Positions 32,736 to 45,050 of a stretch of 62,000 nt of DNA are shown here, piece after piece. The notes below the pieces were generated by a model. That model saw nothing but the letters and a program-made list of their open reading frames with translations. It ran no database searches and had not been told where the DNA came from. Each line of letters opens with the position of its first letter. Within the stretch, counting starts at the first letter, position 1. Origin of the DNA: Apostichopus japonicus (lineage: Eukaryota > Echinodermata > Holothuroidea > Aspidochirotida > Stichopodidae); assembly GCF_037975245.1 (NCBI RefSeq), contig NC_092564.1, positions 20,065,984-20,127,983 of the forward strand. The letters are read 5' to 3'. A program made the translations under genes and the position numbers.

Positions 32736-35700
32736 GTAAACAGTGAAACATTAAAATACGATACAAAAAAGTGCAACAATTATGTCGTTATTATACGTTC
32801 CCATGTCATGGTAATCATTGTCATATCAATCATAGCATAAAAGCATCAGTAAATATTACTAAAGAAGAAGTGAATTTATACAGAAAGCCTCACGTACATT
32901 TTTGTGACCTATTTCGAGCAAACAAGATAAAAGTTTTAAAAAAAAATGAACTTAAATTCAAGGTTGTATCATTTGGCAGAGGTAAACGGTACTATATATT
33001 TAAGTGCGTTATGAAGTTTCTCAATCTCAACAATGGTCTCTTTTGTTATATACACAGTAGGTTTAAGACTGAGGAAACATAGATGCGTGTACACACACAT
33101 GTACACGCACATTAGTATATTTGTATAGTTTAGCCTAAAATATATTAGCGCATCCGCAACGTGAATTCAGACAAAAGAACACACTATTGCGAGGTATTCA
33201 TTGCGCTTTTAGTTTGAACTGCTCTAGAAAACAGGGGAACTTTACTTTTCGTTTATTTTTTGCCCTTTCAAATCTCGATAATTCTAAGAAGGCCATTAAA
33301 AGGTTTCCTGTATTTGGCAACAACAAAAATAATAATAAAATATGAATATAAACAAGCTATAAATGAGAAATCTTAATCGGCTTATATGAATTAATGTAGT
33401 TTCTTTCTTGACTGATATAAAAACAGGTCTCTCTCTTACGACATAAAGAAATGGCAATGCATGTAACTTTTACTGCTCCCCTACCAGTGCAAGAGCAGAG
33501 GCGGATTTGGGTCATAAAATTGCTGACCGGCTTAGTGATTGAAATTGTGGCGCTGTGGCCAAAACAAGGGGTGCATTTTGGCGCCTCTAACGAAACTGTA
33601 ACACCTTTCGCGACCAATAGAAAACTGTCGATTTCGGCAACTTCAACCTAGCGACGCCTTCGTCGCCTCTGACGGAGAGGCGCGTGGGTGGACCAATCAG
33701 CCCCCGTATACAAGAGCACAGTTAAACATTAGCATCACCAACCTTTTTTTGGTGTGGGGGGGGCTCAGATATTTCGAAGAAATCTTTCACTCTATCGAAC
33801 AAAATTCGTAAGAGCGAGAAGTGATTGACTATTGAGCGACTTTCAAGCCAGTGACCTATGATTACACGCCTTCGTGTGCTCTAACAAGCTATTTAGCCAT
33901 TAGTTTTTAGCCATCCCTTCATATGACAATTTCTTTGCCGGTGGTGACAGTCTTATAATTATACTTTACTTTTAATATAGGCAAGTGAAGTGATTGTTTT
34001 ATATACTGCCAGAGGAACACCTTTCAACAGGTTCATCGTATTTGAGGGTAAGAAATATTGTTGTAAGTACTAACATGATAATGTAATATAACTGTGGTTG
34101 TCAATAGGCAGCACACGGGTCAAATCGTACCCTCAAAAGATACCCATTCGGTTTTTTTTTAAGAAAAAAAAATCGGTCCATATAACCTTACAGTACACTC
34201 GGGTATATATGCACCCTATACAGGGACTATACCCAACCCTTTGCTCTATCTACATGCATGGAGAGATGGTCAGATGGCCAGAAATGTGTCCTTTGCTCAA
34301 CCCATGTTTTTTGTCCCTTTTTTTGGGGGGGGGGGGCTTCCTTAGACGACGTGAGAACCGCAGTCAACCGATCCATCGTGGGTCATTCACACATTTTGAT
34401 ATTTTTGTTCGTACAGTATTTAGGTCACGCAACAATATCATATAGTTGGGTTAAAGGTCACACCTCTCTATATGGGAGGATAAATATAACTTTTAAATTC
34501 TCACATTCGACCTTGGATGCATCAATGTTTTACCCCGAAGGACACCTTGTAAACGGAAAAGCTGTTTCCATTCGAGAAATGACGGTGCATTCGGTATATA
34601 TATAGGTTAAACTTAAGGGAGTGTTCTAAGTACAGTCAGAGCTTGATTGAGGATTCCGTTCATTAAAAAGAATATTCCGGTGTATTGTAATATATTTCCA
34701 AATAACAATTGTTGGCCATTTTTTGCATCTTGAGGTCAAATCAACACCCTAATAGTATTTTGTATTGCGGAGTTACAAACGTTAAAAATTTGTGGAAATG
34801 TTACGAAATTTTGATGCATTTAGCAACAGTCATCATATTTATAATGTAACCTTCAAATCATTTTTATCTACCGATGGAAAATGATATTCTTCTATACAAG
34901 TGGCACAGTGATATGTCATTTTAAACGGCAAGAATATAAGAATAATATTACAATGTAGTGAACATTTCAAAGGTATCATATATCAAGGACAACATCGACA
35001 ACAATATTAAATATATAATTGGAAAGTAAAGTTTTTGAATAGCTTCTGCCAAATGTAGTGATGTCCGTTATATAAATTATCCAGCGCAATTAAAAGCAAG
35101 AAACACGTATGGTCATACGGTTGTTGAGGGGTTTTTTTCGTTGTGATGCAGGGGTGGGTGGGTGGGTGGGGGGTGGGTTCTGAGATGTATGCATGGTACG
35201 GTTTTTCCATAGCTACAGCCTAATTTGTATATGGCTATACATGTGTTCCAACATTTCTAACATTAGTATCGACATTTGAACATACTATGGGAAAAGTATA
35301 GTGGGACTTCCTGTTGAGAAGTTTATAAGGTTTTGTTTGTACATAATCTGTACTTATTACAAGCATTTGCAATTGATTTAAACCTTCTCTTTAAATTATT
35401 TTCACGGTACAGTGGATCAAAACGAGATAAATTGAATATAAGATATTCTGGGAACACATGTATTAGTTCAACACGTTGGACATAGAAACATCAATAATGG
35501 TTAGACAAGTCGGTACCAATTTATCACTCTTGCTATCAAATGTGCTAGGAAGATACAAAAATGGTCACCGATAAATGACTTCACGCAGATACAGATTTCT
35601 ATATTGTCACCCTATATTTATTATTTTTTAATTCTCGTGGAGACAATAAATGATATCATTTGACTTCCGCTGGTCACTAACACAACTCACAAGACTACAG

Positions 35701-36398
35701 CTCTACGGAAACTGCTTTCGAGAACTTTTTGATATATTTTGTAGATTTTCAATTTCGAGGTAATAAAAAGCAAGTCTCAATACAAGCTTCTATATCGTCT
35801 GCCCAAACTAACGCATTGACCTGTCGATGATAAGTTGTGACAGGCATACTTGGATTTTCAAAATGTTATTACCAAGTGTTCATGTCACCATAAGGGTCTT
35901 AAGTACTAACCCGCCAAATTTTATCAGACTAAAAATTGCTAAAAGGTTCCATTATAATTTTTCATAGCGATTCCCAGATGATCGGACAATGAAATGATCC
36001 AGTAGGGTAATGTGTTCAGTTGGACAGGGCGTAAAAGAAATGTACAAATGAAACAAAGGTTAACAATTCGACAATAGCCAATCAAATTTGATATTTTCTT
36101 TCATCGTATATTTTCTGCCCGTAAAAGTTTCTCGTGACCATGCCGATATTGAGATGTTATAAAATGCTAATATTATTTTCTGATATATGAACATTTACGT
36201 GTAATATATGGATACTCAACCGAGACATGTTGAATTTAAATTATAACATGTTGATGTCGATTCTGAAGTTATGAAAAGTTATGCAATTGCACAACCCATG
36301 AATGCCGATAGGTTCAAACCAAACTTGAAATGTCATTGTTTTCTTCACATCAGATTGAATACGACTGCATGCTGATTAAATTCTTGACATAATAATAA

Positions 36399-36401
<3 letters not shown>
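32736..36401. other. Non-coding
   Basis: No supported gene. It contains a possible small insertion at 33498-33710, a G run near 34325 and a GGGTGGGTGGG run near 35155. The overlapping frames at 34098-34605 show no domain. Confidence 0.45.
33498..33710. mobile_element. Possible small insertion with 8-bp flanking repeat
   Basis: CAAGAGCA at 33490-33497 is repeated exactly at 33711-33718. The insert begins GAGGCGGATTTGGG, which resembles a hAT end, but the other end does not mirror it. This is weak evidence. Confidence 0.3.
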
Positions 36402-36439
<38 letters not shown>

Positions 36440-36521
36440 TATAGATATATATATAGATATATATAGATATATATATAGATATATATATATAGATATATAT
36501 ATATATAGATATATATATATG
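36402..36521. repeat. (TA)n microsatellite with GATA interruptions
   Basis: Pure TA, then TAGATATATA-type units. The frame across it is an artefact. Confidence 0.92.
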
Positions 36522-38642
36522 TATGTGTCCGAACATGTCCAAAAAATGGAGTTTCTACGTATTATGTAACACAAATTCCAATATTTTAATGTTTTTAAAC
36601 AGACCGGCAGTTTTTAGTGAAAAAAGGGTTGTTTTTAGCTCTTCAATAAAAGAATATTTTATTATAACATAAGGCCACTTTTCGAACATTTGTAATTATT
36701 ATTTGACAAAAAGGGTGTAGGCCTACTTCTAATTCAAGGGACTTCGGCAGTTTGTACACAAAGACCCCTCTGTCCTAGGTCTTCCCGCCGGCCCCGCCCC
36801 CCCCCCCCCCCGGAGTGGAAGTTCGGTACGTGACCAGAACAGTACTATCAGCTGTGGCATCAGATAGTCGCGACTTAAATTAATTTCTGAACAGCGTAGG
36901 TAGACGTCTGTTATAAGGGGAACCAAAGCTTTTCTAGGGAGGGGGGGTATTTTACCATTCAAAGATATTCTGATTTTTTTGGGGGGGGGGGGTATTTGGG
37001 GGCCTAGGATCCACAGCCCTAAGAAACCTCGTAAAGTTACTCCTATTCCAATTTGGTATATTTAAAGGGAAAACATACAATCATTGAGACTGTTTTCTGT
37101 TATATTCTAAGAACCGTCCACATATATAGTAAGTAGTACCATGTCTTCGAATGATCTCATTCGTTGCATGGTTAAACAGAGCCGGGATACTTAAAGGGGA
37201 AAACATCCAATCACGGAGAGTGTTTTCTGTTATATTCTAAGAACCGTCCACATATATAGTAAGTACTAAGTAGTACCATGTCTTCGAGTGATCCCATTTG
37301 TTGCATGGTAAACAGAGCCACGAAGACGTCTTAATCAACTTTAATGTCATTTTTAATGCCACACGTTTACCGAATTCATGCAAATCCGATCGCTGATGTG
37401 TTTGCAACACGGATATAGAGTAGTAAATTATACATGCACATACATCAGAACGTTATACGTGAATACAAATGTCATATTTAATCCAATTTTAGCTCTCATT
37501 TTTCATTTTTCAGAGCTCCCTTTTGCAATCCCGGCATTGTCTTCACCCCTGCTAAATCTCCGGGTTCGAAGTTGGATTAAAGCATGCATGCATATTCCGG
37601 GTTTCTATCATGTACAATCCGTGTCCTCAAAGGTACATGAATAAAGATATATGTTAATTCTAACCATTAACATATGAGAAGATGCAAAAAAAAAAACTCT
37701 TTAATACACTGTTACTATTTACAGTATTTTTAATATCGTGATATACATTCTAACAAAATACCAGTACAACAAGTGATTTTTTTTGAAAACATATTAGACT
37801 GACTAACTCTACTGCTCGAGGCGAGAGTAGAAATAAAAAATATAAAAATCAAAATACAACATAATACAACATTTAAATCGACAAAGATTTAAAGCTGAAA
37901 GGTTTTCAGGGTCAGATGAAAAATGGTAACTTTTATCTCGAATTTGTGAGCCTGATGTATCTTGGCTCCATGCAATCTTTAAATCCATATAATTCCCATC
38001 ATACAGTCTGATTTACATAACTTCAAGTTGAATAAAAAATGGAGAGTTTGCAATAAACATTTCTTTGTAACGGTTGAATAATCCTTCAAGAACAAAAATC
38101 ATGAAGTAAGGGCCTATATATATGTGAAAGGATTTAAATCCAAACAAAAGACATGAAAAAAGGTGAGGTTTATAAAGCCTATAGTTTGTCGTATTTCCTC
38201 ACTCTGCTCAAATTTTTACTTATCCGATGTTGGACAATCTATTTTAAAGTTCTATGTTGAGGGTTTCTTTTAACTCTATGCTGTCATTCTGATCACGACA
38301 CTAAATATCGCATCACTGTAATAGATTTATTTGGTTACATTATCAGTAGCGTCGAGAGCAATGGCTATATTTAGACACTAAAACTTTCCCCACGTTTAAA
38401 GAGAACTAAGACGGCACTTTGTGGGACGAGTAATGTCAGAATTGGATGAGACCTTTTCATTATAAGAGAATTCCAATTATGTACGACTACAAGACACGTA
38501 TAGTGAGTCCGTACTCTGGGTACCCTGGAATAGATATCGTGTACTCGTACTGGGTACATATACTGCATGGTAATCAAGGCATTTTGAATAGTAGTATAGT
38601 ACATGAAACTAACGTGCAAAAATAAGGTACTGGTACTCATAC
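36522..38642. other. Non-coding
   Basis: No gene supported. It includes C and G homopolymers near 36796 and 36980, the tandem duplication at 37068-37319, and a GTACTCGTAC-rich stretch at 38500-38665. Confidence 0.45.
37068..37319. repeat. Tandem duplication, period about 120-136 bp
   Basis: 37068-37183 and about 37188-37319 share GTTTTCTGTTATATTCTAAG, AACCGTCCACATATATAGTA and TAAACAGAGCC. The second unit has an extra AGTACTA-like insertion. Confidence 0.85.
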
Positions 38643-39531
38643 CTTGAGCCTTGTACTCGAACTTGTATTGACACCAAGGTGATTTAAAATTGTACATGCG
38701 TATGCATGCTATTGTAATCGTATTTAATTATCTGATGAACGATTTTGATGGCTAAGTACAAAATGAAGCAAATCAGTTCCTGACAAACGCACATACTACA
38801 TACAAACATACAAGCAAACACCACCATCTTTACAGGCGAAGTAAACAAAAGGTCAATAAGAGCTTCACAAAAGACATCCCATAATCATTGCAGGAGATTC
38901 GACTTGAAGCAAGCAGTTATGTTAGGAGCATGTGTATAGGTCGATCTCGTGTATTATATAGTACCGTATTTACGTTTGCTTCAATTCAGGTGATGGCCCG
39001 TCGTGTTTCTTAGTCTTTCATTTTTTAACTTTTTCTTTTCGGAATGGGAATCGATGTCAATGCACGGTGGCAGCGAATATCAAGCTCAATCTTGAGCCTT
39101 GTACTCGAACTTGTATTGACACCAAGGTGAGTTAAAATTGTACATGCGTATGCATGCTATTGTAATCGTATTTAATTATCTGATGAACGATTTTGATGGC
39201 TAAGTACAAAATGAAGCAAATCAGTTCCTGACAAACGCACATACTACATACAAACATACAAGCAAACACCACCATCTTTACAGGCGAAGTAAACAAAAGG
39301 TCAATAAGAGCTTCACAAAAGACATCCCATAATCATTGCAGGAGATTCGACTTGAAGCAAGCAGTTATGTTAGGAGCATGTGTATAGGTCGATCTCGTGT
39401 ATTATATAGTACCGTATTTACGTTTGCTTCAATTCAGGTGATGGCCCGTCGTGTTTCTTAGTCTTTCATTTTTTAACTTTTTCTTTTCGGAATGGGAATC
39501 GATGTCAATGCACGGTGGCAGCGAATATCAA
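38643..39531. repeat. Nearly identical tandem duplication, 448-bp period
   Basis: 38643-39083 and 39091-39531 are the same length. By eye they differ at a single position (GATTTAAA against GAGTTAAA). A 7-base spacer separates them. This is either very recent or an assembly error. No gene is inside. Confidence 0.92.
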
Positions 39532-40533
39532 TAGAAAATAACGCGAATTATGATATAACAGAGAAAAAGAGAACGTCTTTTTTTTGTTGATGTTCTTAAC
39601 TTATTCTATATAGCACATCGGTTATACCACCGTGCTGGAAAAAAATGACAGCTTTCTAAACCAACCTTGGAATCCCCCCCCCCTCCCATCAATCTTGTCA
39701 AAGAAGAGAGCATGTCACGATTTCATAAGATAAATTTGAGTATGTTATGTAGCCGTGATGTGTCACTTAAACATATCCTAACCCTCTTCATGAACTTTAC
39801 AAATGAAATCAATGAGAAGATATGAACATGTCATAAATTATTCAGTTCGAACTGAGAAGAACATTTTCGGTTATTGTCCTAGCTTTTCAACAATCAATCA
39901 GTTTGTCCTGTCTGCTCTTATCTTCTTCTCTTTCTCTCCCTTTTCTTCTATACAATTTGAATGAATTTCAATATAAAAAAATGGCAGCTTATACCTCTTC
40001 GCCGTGAAAATGCCATTGTTGATAAACGCATTTTGACAGAGATAGTGTGATATTTCCTATGCACTTGAACGAGCTGACAAAAGTAAAAGAAGTTGCTTTA
40101 AGTCACGAAAATCCCTTCTTTTCTTTTTTTGCCTAAGCAGACTATACAGCGAAAGTCTTACAACATAATCTGTTGAATAATTCCTTATAACTGAACCCCC
40201 ATTTAATGTTATTTTAATTGCTCAATTAGCGTTCCCAAAAGTGAATACCTACTGTGAATGTTACTACATTCTTGAATGCTTGTTAAAAGCACTTTATAAA
40301 TGGTAGCCTCTACTTCTGCACTTTATACGCTCGTATGAAAGTAGACAAGAAGAGAAATAAATAAACAGCCAGTCCATAGTCTTATTTCTGTGCTTGTCTG
40401 TAGAATGCTTTTCAAGGCTTTGAAAAGTATTGCTGACGAAGGTCCCAGGGGGACAGAAAATTCCAATATATTTTCTAAAACTTACTCCTTATTTGTCAAT
40501 TATGAGTCATATCTTATTTCTCTGGTTTTCTCT

Positions 40534-40536
<3 letters not shown>
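39532..40536. other. Non-coding, nothing recognisable
   Basis: AT-rich with C and T runs. No gene or element seen. Confidence 0.45.

Positions 40537-40592
<56 letters not shown>
40537..40592. repeat. (TA)n microsatellite at a MITE end
   Basis: TA tract flanked symmetrically by TAATAA and TTATTA, placed where the outer bases of the next MITE's terminal repeat should be. Confidence 0.9.
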
Positions 40593-40595
<3 letters not shown>

Positions 40596-40596
40596 A

Positions 40597-40961
40597 GAAG
40601 ACTCGCGCACAAAGAAACGTCTGATGCCGGTAATCTGACCTAGTTTCGAGTGAGGTGTAACAGAAGTGTTAGACACCACCATCGATCCTACACAGCTTGC
40701 TACCGTCGGTAATTAGACACTACTGTACAGTCAATACATGCAGCTACGGTCAATACCCACAACACAGTGTACATAGCAGTGTACACAGTGTACATAGCAG
40801 CGCTGGGCATCTCAGGTCCAGATAAAGATAACAAGGTACCACATTTCATTACTGTCTGCATTTTGTAGCGACAAGAAGAAAGCTTCACTTGCAAGCAACG
40901 GAAAATTACTTTTTTTTCAGAGGGCGACACGCGGTTTGGAGCGAGTCTTCATGCAATGCCT
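40597..40961 (-). mobile_element. TTAA-flanked MITE, copy C
   Basis: Same family as 32389. The right end GCGAGTCTTC then ATGCAATGCCT is followed by TTAA (40962-40965). The left end begins inside the terminal repeat (GAAGACTCG), the outer bases being replaced by a TA tract. It carries a small internal duplication (CAGTGTACATAGCAG, twice). Confidence 0.8.
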
Positions 40962-40965
40962 TTAA

Positions 40966-42339
40966 CTCATTCGCGGTATAACCAAGAGTTAACACAAGGC
41001 GATTAAAATCGCAAACTTGAAAGACACGAGCGTTTTAAAGAAGCTCTCATATTAAGTGAACGAGACGCATGTATGGCATGCTGCATGGGCGGTGTCAACA
41101 CTAATCTAAAAAAAAAAAAAAACATGTTGAAGTTTGGCAAGTATCCAAGTCATGAATATCAGATTGCCCGAGATAGTCTTGTATAAAGGGTTCTAAGAAA
41201 GGTTTATTGTGTTGACATCGACATGTTTTTCGGGGTTTTTCGATATTGAAATTCTACAACCATTTTTATCTATTGGCTTAAATGTGGTTAGTTGTTAAAT
41301 ATAGTAATAATATTAATAATACAGCATTTAAAATGGTGAAAATTCGGAAATTGTTAAATGTTCCGTCCGATATATGCTATTCAATGACTCGCATACTAAT
41401 ATGAGAATATAGTACCACGGATGAAGAAAAGTTGCAACACTGGACAGGATCGTTATTCATTCACTTATTAAACTTCATTCGGTAAAAAAAAAATAATCTG
41501 GAAAGCCGGTGCCTTTGATTCCATGAAATTATTTCCAGTATAAAAAGTTATTAAAAGTATTTCCATAGATATTCTAGGAATATGGATGTCCTTTATAAGG
41601 GGATGGGGTGGGGGGATCAAATGCATGATAGAACGAAAGAAAAAATGATGAATAAACACCACCACAAAAAAAGATATTCGCAAGGTCACGTCAAATTAAG
41701 TATTGATTAAGACAATGAAAATGAAATAAAAGTGAAACAAAGAATTATAATTGTAGACATTTTCTTTCCCTATTTGTTTACTTTAGATAGTGATGGTTTA
41801 ACCTCCCTTGCCTCTTCCGTTAATCAGTTTTACTGTCTAGGTTTTTGATTATCTTCTGCAAAAAAATGTTTACGATGAAATTTTTAATCTAACAAGAAAT
41901 TAAGTCTTGATGTGGCACAGTTCCAAGATAAAACAAAATTAAGTGAGCATGCACTACTAATAATTCTGTAGCTGTTTCAGAGTTGTCAAAGTATTAAGCT
42001 TTAAGAAGACATGCTCAATCTATGGAATGCTCCTTTAAAGGCTCAAAATGATGATGACGTCAGTTCCTCAGTGCAGGCCTAAAAAATTTTCATTCTAATC
42101 CATCGTTTTATAAATTCTATAATAACTCGAAAAATGCTCATTTTAATTCATATACATGACAGAGCAAGTTTGGACGACATTTAACAAAGTTTGTTCTTGA
42201 TAAATTTTTAACGCATTGTAAAAAATGTTATGAGGTCATATAATTCCTGTTTTTTCTATCACGTTCGTGTTTGTGTTGTATACCAACTGACCCATAGCCT
42301 GTGTGAGTGTGTACCATAAGTTGTCCGGTGCCTTTATTG
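40966..42339. other. Non-coding, nothing recognisable
   Basis: No supported gene or element. Confidence 0.45.
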
Positions 42340-42347
42340 ATTGGCAG

Positions 42348-42952
42348 CAGGAAGGTAGGAGGCTTCCAAAAAGTGGGGGGGGGGACACATCATCAGAGGG
42401 GCACTTTCTCATTCCACAACCACCACTCGCTATACTATAAACCGATACACACCGGCCATATCACCTAAATATATATGATGTGTTAGTATGTTATCAATAC
42501 TATTATGGTGCCCATGGCTCTATCAACCTTCATCTGTGCTTCTGTCCATCTATAATTTAGAACATTCCAAAAAAATCCTCCTGTGTTTATTCCTTGAACA
42601 AAAGTCTTTAGCAACCTCGGTTAAACTGACGGACCAGGTGTCGTATAGAATACTATGCTAGAATGAGCTGTAACATTGATTTTTTATTTATTGAGATTTT
42701 TTATTGTTAACCGTGCTACAAAAAGATATGGGGTGCCATTTTAAATAGAGCATGTAGGCCTACAGACTAAAAATAAATAATTAAAATAAAATATTAAAAT
42801 TAAAATTAACAAAAGCTTAAGATATCCAAAAGACAGTTCTTCATCAAAGGGGCACATTTTATTTGCCAGTAGGGTACATTTGCTATTTTGGAAAAAAAGT
42901 TGGGGGGGCACGCGCCCACAGTGCCCCCCCCCCTCCGGCTCCTACCTCCCTG
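42348..42952. mobile_element. hAT-type non-autonomous element, second family
   Basis: Element of 605 bp. The ends CAGGAAGGTAGGAGGC and the complement CAGGGAGGTAGGAGCC are flanked by an exact 8-bp duplication ATTGGCAG (42340-42347 and 42953-42960). The interior is AT-rich with G/C runs near both ends. No transposase is seen. The minus-strand frame at 42806-43045 crosses its boundary and is not a gene. Confidence 0.88.
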
Positions 42953-44094
42953 ATTGGCAGGAACGTTCTCCTTAACACAAAAGTGGTAATATCGAGAAAT
43001 TATACAACTTAAAGCCATAACAAACTTTTTGAACTTTCTATACAACTTTTATCAAAAATAAGTTTGTGCCTCAAGTCACTCTTTGAAATGATAAAGATAA
43101 ATTTATAAATATATATAGATATTAAATATCATTCTTTTCGACTCAGGGCATTTTTGCTTTTAGTTTCGAGAAACAAAAATGAGTGGTCATTACGAACTCT
43201 GAAACAATTTTCAAATTCAAGATATATATCGTCCTGACGTTTATTTGCAATTGCGCTGCGGGACTTAATAAAAATAAATCCTAAAATGAAAGAAACCATT
43301 TAGTATTTATCGACTCCACTACACCTACCGGTGCGTTTTCTCCCTCTTCAGATTGAGGCCCCAGCTCTCCCTCCCCCCCCCCACTCCCCCCATGCACTTT
43401 GATTCCTCGGACAGCTTATTAACCTTTTAGACGTCGTTAAATGCATACATAGGATGCTGAGGCGCAGAGCTAGTTTGACGAGAGATGACTATAACTGATA
43501 ATGCTCATGTAATAGTGATTATTCTCAACTTGTTACCTCATTGAGGACTGAACTCTATAGACTGTAACATTTCTGGCAAAAGCTAACGTTTTCAATGCTT
43601 TCTCGTCTTACATTTTCTTCTGAAATTATTTTTGTCCGACTGGAAACGTTTTACAGGGAGGACTATTTCTTCTATATCAAACTCGTTAGTTCAATTCATT
43701 TGTGAGACTAAAAAAAAAGAGGAAAGAATCTCGACTAAAGTATAAGGAAGGTTGATAGCAAACCGCTGGTTATTTGCTTAACAGGTTTAGTTATATTTAT
43801 TTGGTATATTGGAGTGTTGTCATAATTATGTTGAAACTTTTGTTTTTGTTGCCATCAAATTAACAAAACCCAACATTTTATATCCCGGACAAGTGTTCTA
43901 GCCCTATATTAATAGTGATAAATATATGGTAGAATCTATACTTGAATAATATTGCCTCTTTCGTGTCTTGAATGTTTAACATGTGGGTTCACTGTTCATG
44001 CAGACAGCTACAATAATGCTCCCTGGCACGACCTGGCTTTGGTTATATAGTTTATACATGAGAACTCGTGTCAAATTTAGCTAAAAATATATCG

Positions 44095-44285
44095 ATATCA
44101 TCTCCCTGATGCAAAGTCCGTACGGCAATATAACATCTCCCTGATGTAACGTTACGACACAAATATACATTAACGAACAGATGTAAATAATTGGTATCAT
44201 ATAATACAATGTATAGAAATGTATATATATTTATGTCAAATATGTATAAACATCTCCCTGATGTAACATTACAACACATCGAAAG
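44095..44285. repeat. Dispersed short repeat ACATCTCCCTGATG
   Basis: Three copies of about 14-25 bases (near 44098, 44132 and 44249), two of them extended by TAACGTTACGACACA or a close variant. Confidence 0.6.
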
Positions 44286-45001
44286 ACTATACATTTAAGT
44301 ACAGAGGAATATATGGAGCCACCATAATTATATCCTACAGAAATATGTTTGGTGTATAGCAAATATTTGACCTAAATGTTGGGGCAAATTAAGTGTTGCA
44401 TTAAGCAGGAATAATGCCACAATTAGGTCATTTCATATAACTAAAAATAAAGTTAGAAAGGGTTGAATCAGCTGAGCTCTTCTTTTCTTTTCTCTGGTGA
44501 AGTATAATCGCAACATTAAAGTGGTATGCCTGATTCTGGATAGCGTATACTGCTAGCTATATCGTTATGAGTTTGTTGTTTGTTGATAAAAGGTCATCAG
44601 TAAAGGTCACAAATTTAAGTCTGCTCAAATTGCTAATGTTTTTCACAAAAAGAAGAAGAAACTTACTGGGAGATTTGACATTCTCTAGCTTTCCCTGAAA
44701 TTGGGAAGCGTTAAGTTAGATAATTAAATGTCTCATTGAGGGGGAGGGGGGGGGTAGCTTCGAGGATGTTAGCAATAAAATGTGATAGTTAACGTTTGAA
44801 GGTGATTGACCCTAATGTCACTTTTCTAGCATATTTCAGGGTTAAACTTAAAGACTTTTTAATGTTGTTGAGCTTTTCTTTGTATATTTTTTCTTGTCGC
44901 TCTAAGTATATTTTCTTGAGGGGTTATGTATATGTCATTCTAAACTAACTTTGTATATAAGTGCGATTGCTGTGTTCTTTGATAATATTACCTTATTCTT
45001 T

Positions 45002-45005
<4 letters not shown>

Positions 45006-45045
<40 letters not shown>

Positions 45046-45050
45046 TATAT
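45006..45050. repeat. (TA)n microsatellite
   Basis: TA tract ending AAATATATATG. Confidence 0.9.

Noticed and set aside
34098-34605. Two overlapping 115-codon frames
   Set aside because: They share the same DNA in different phases around a G run, with no recognisable domain.
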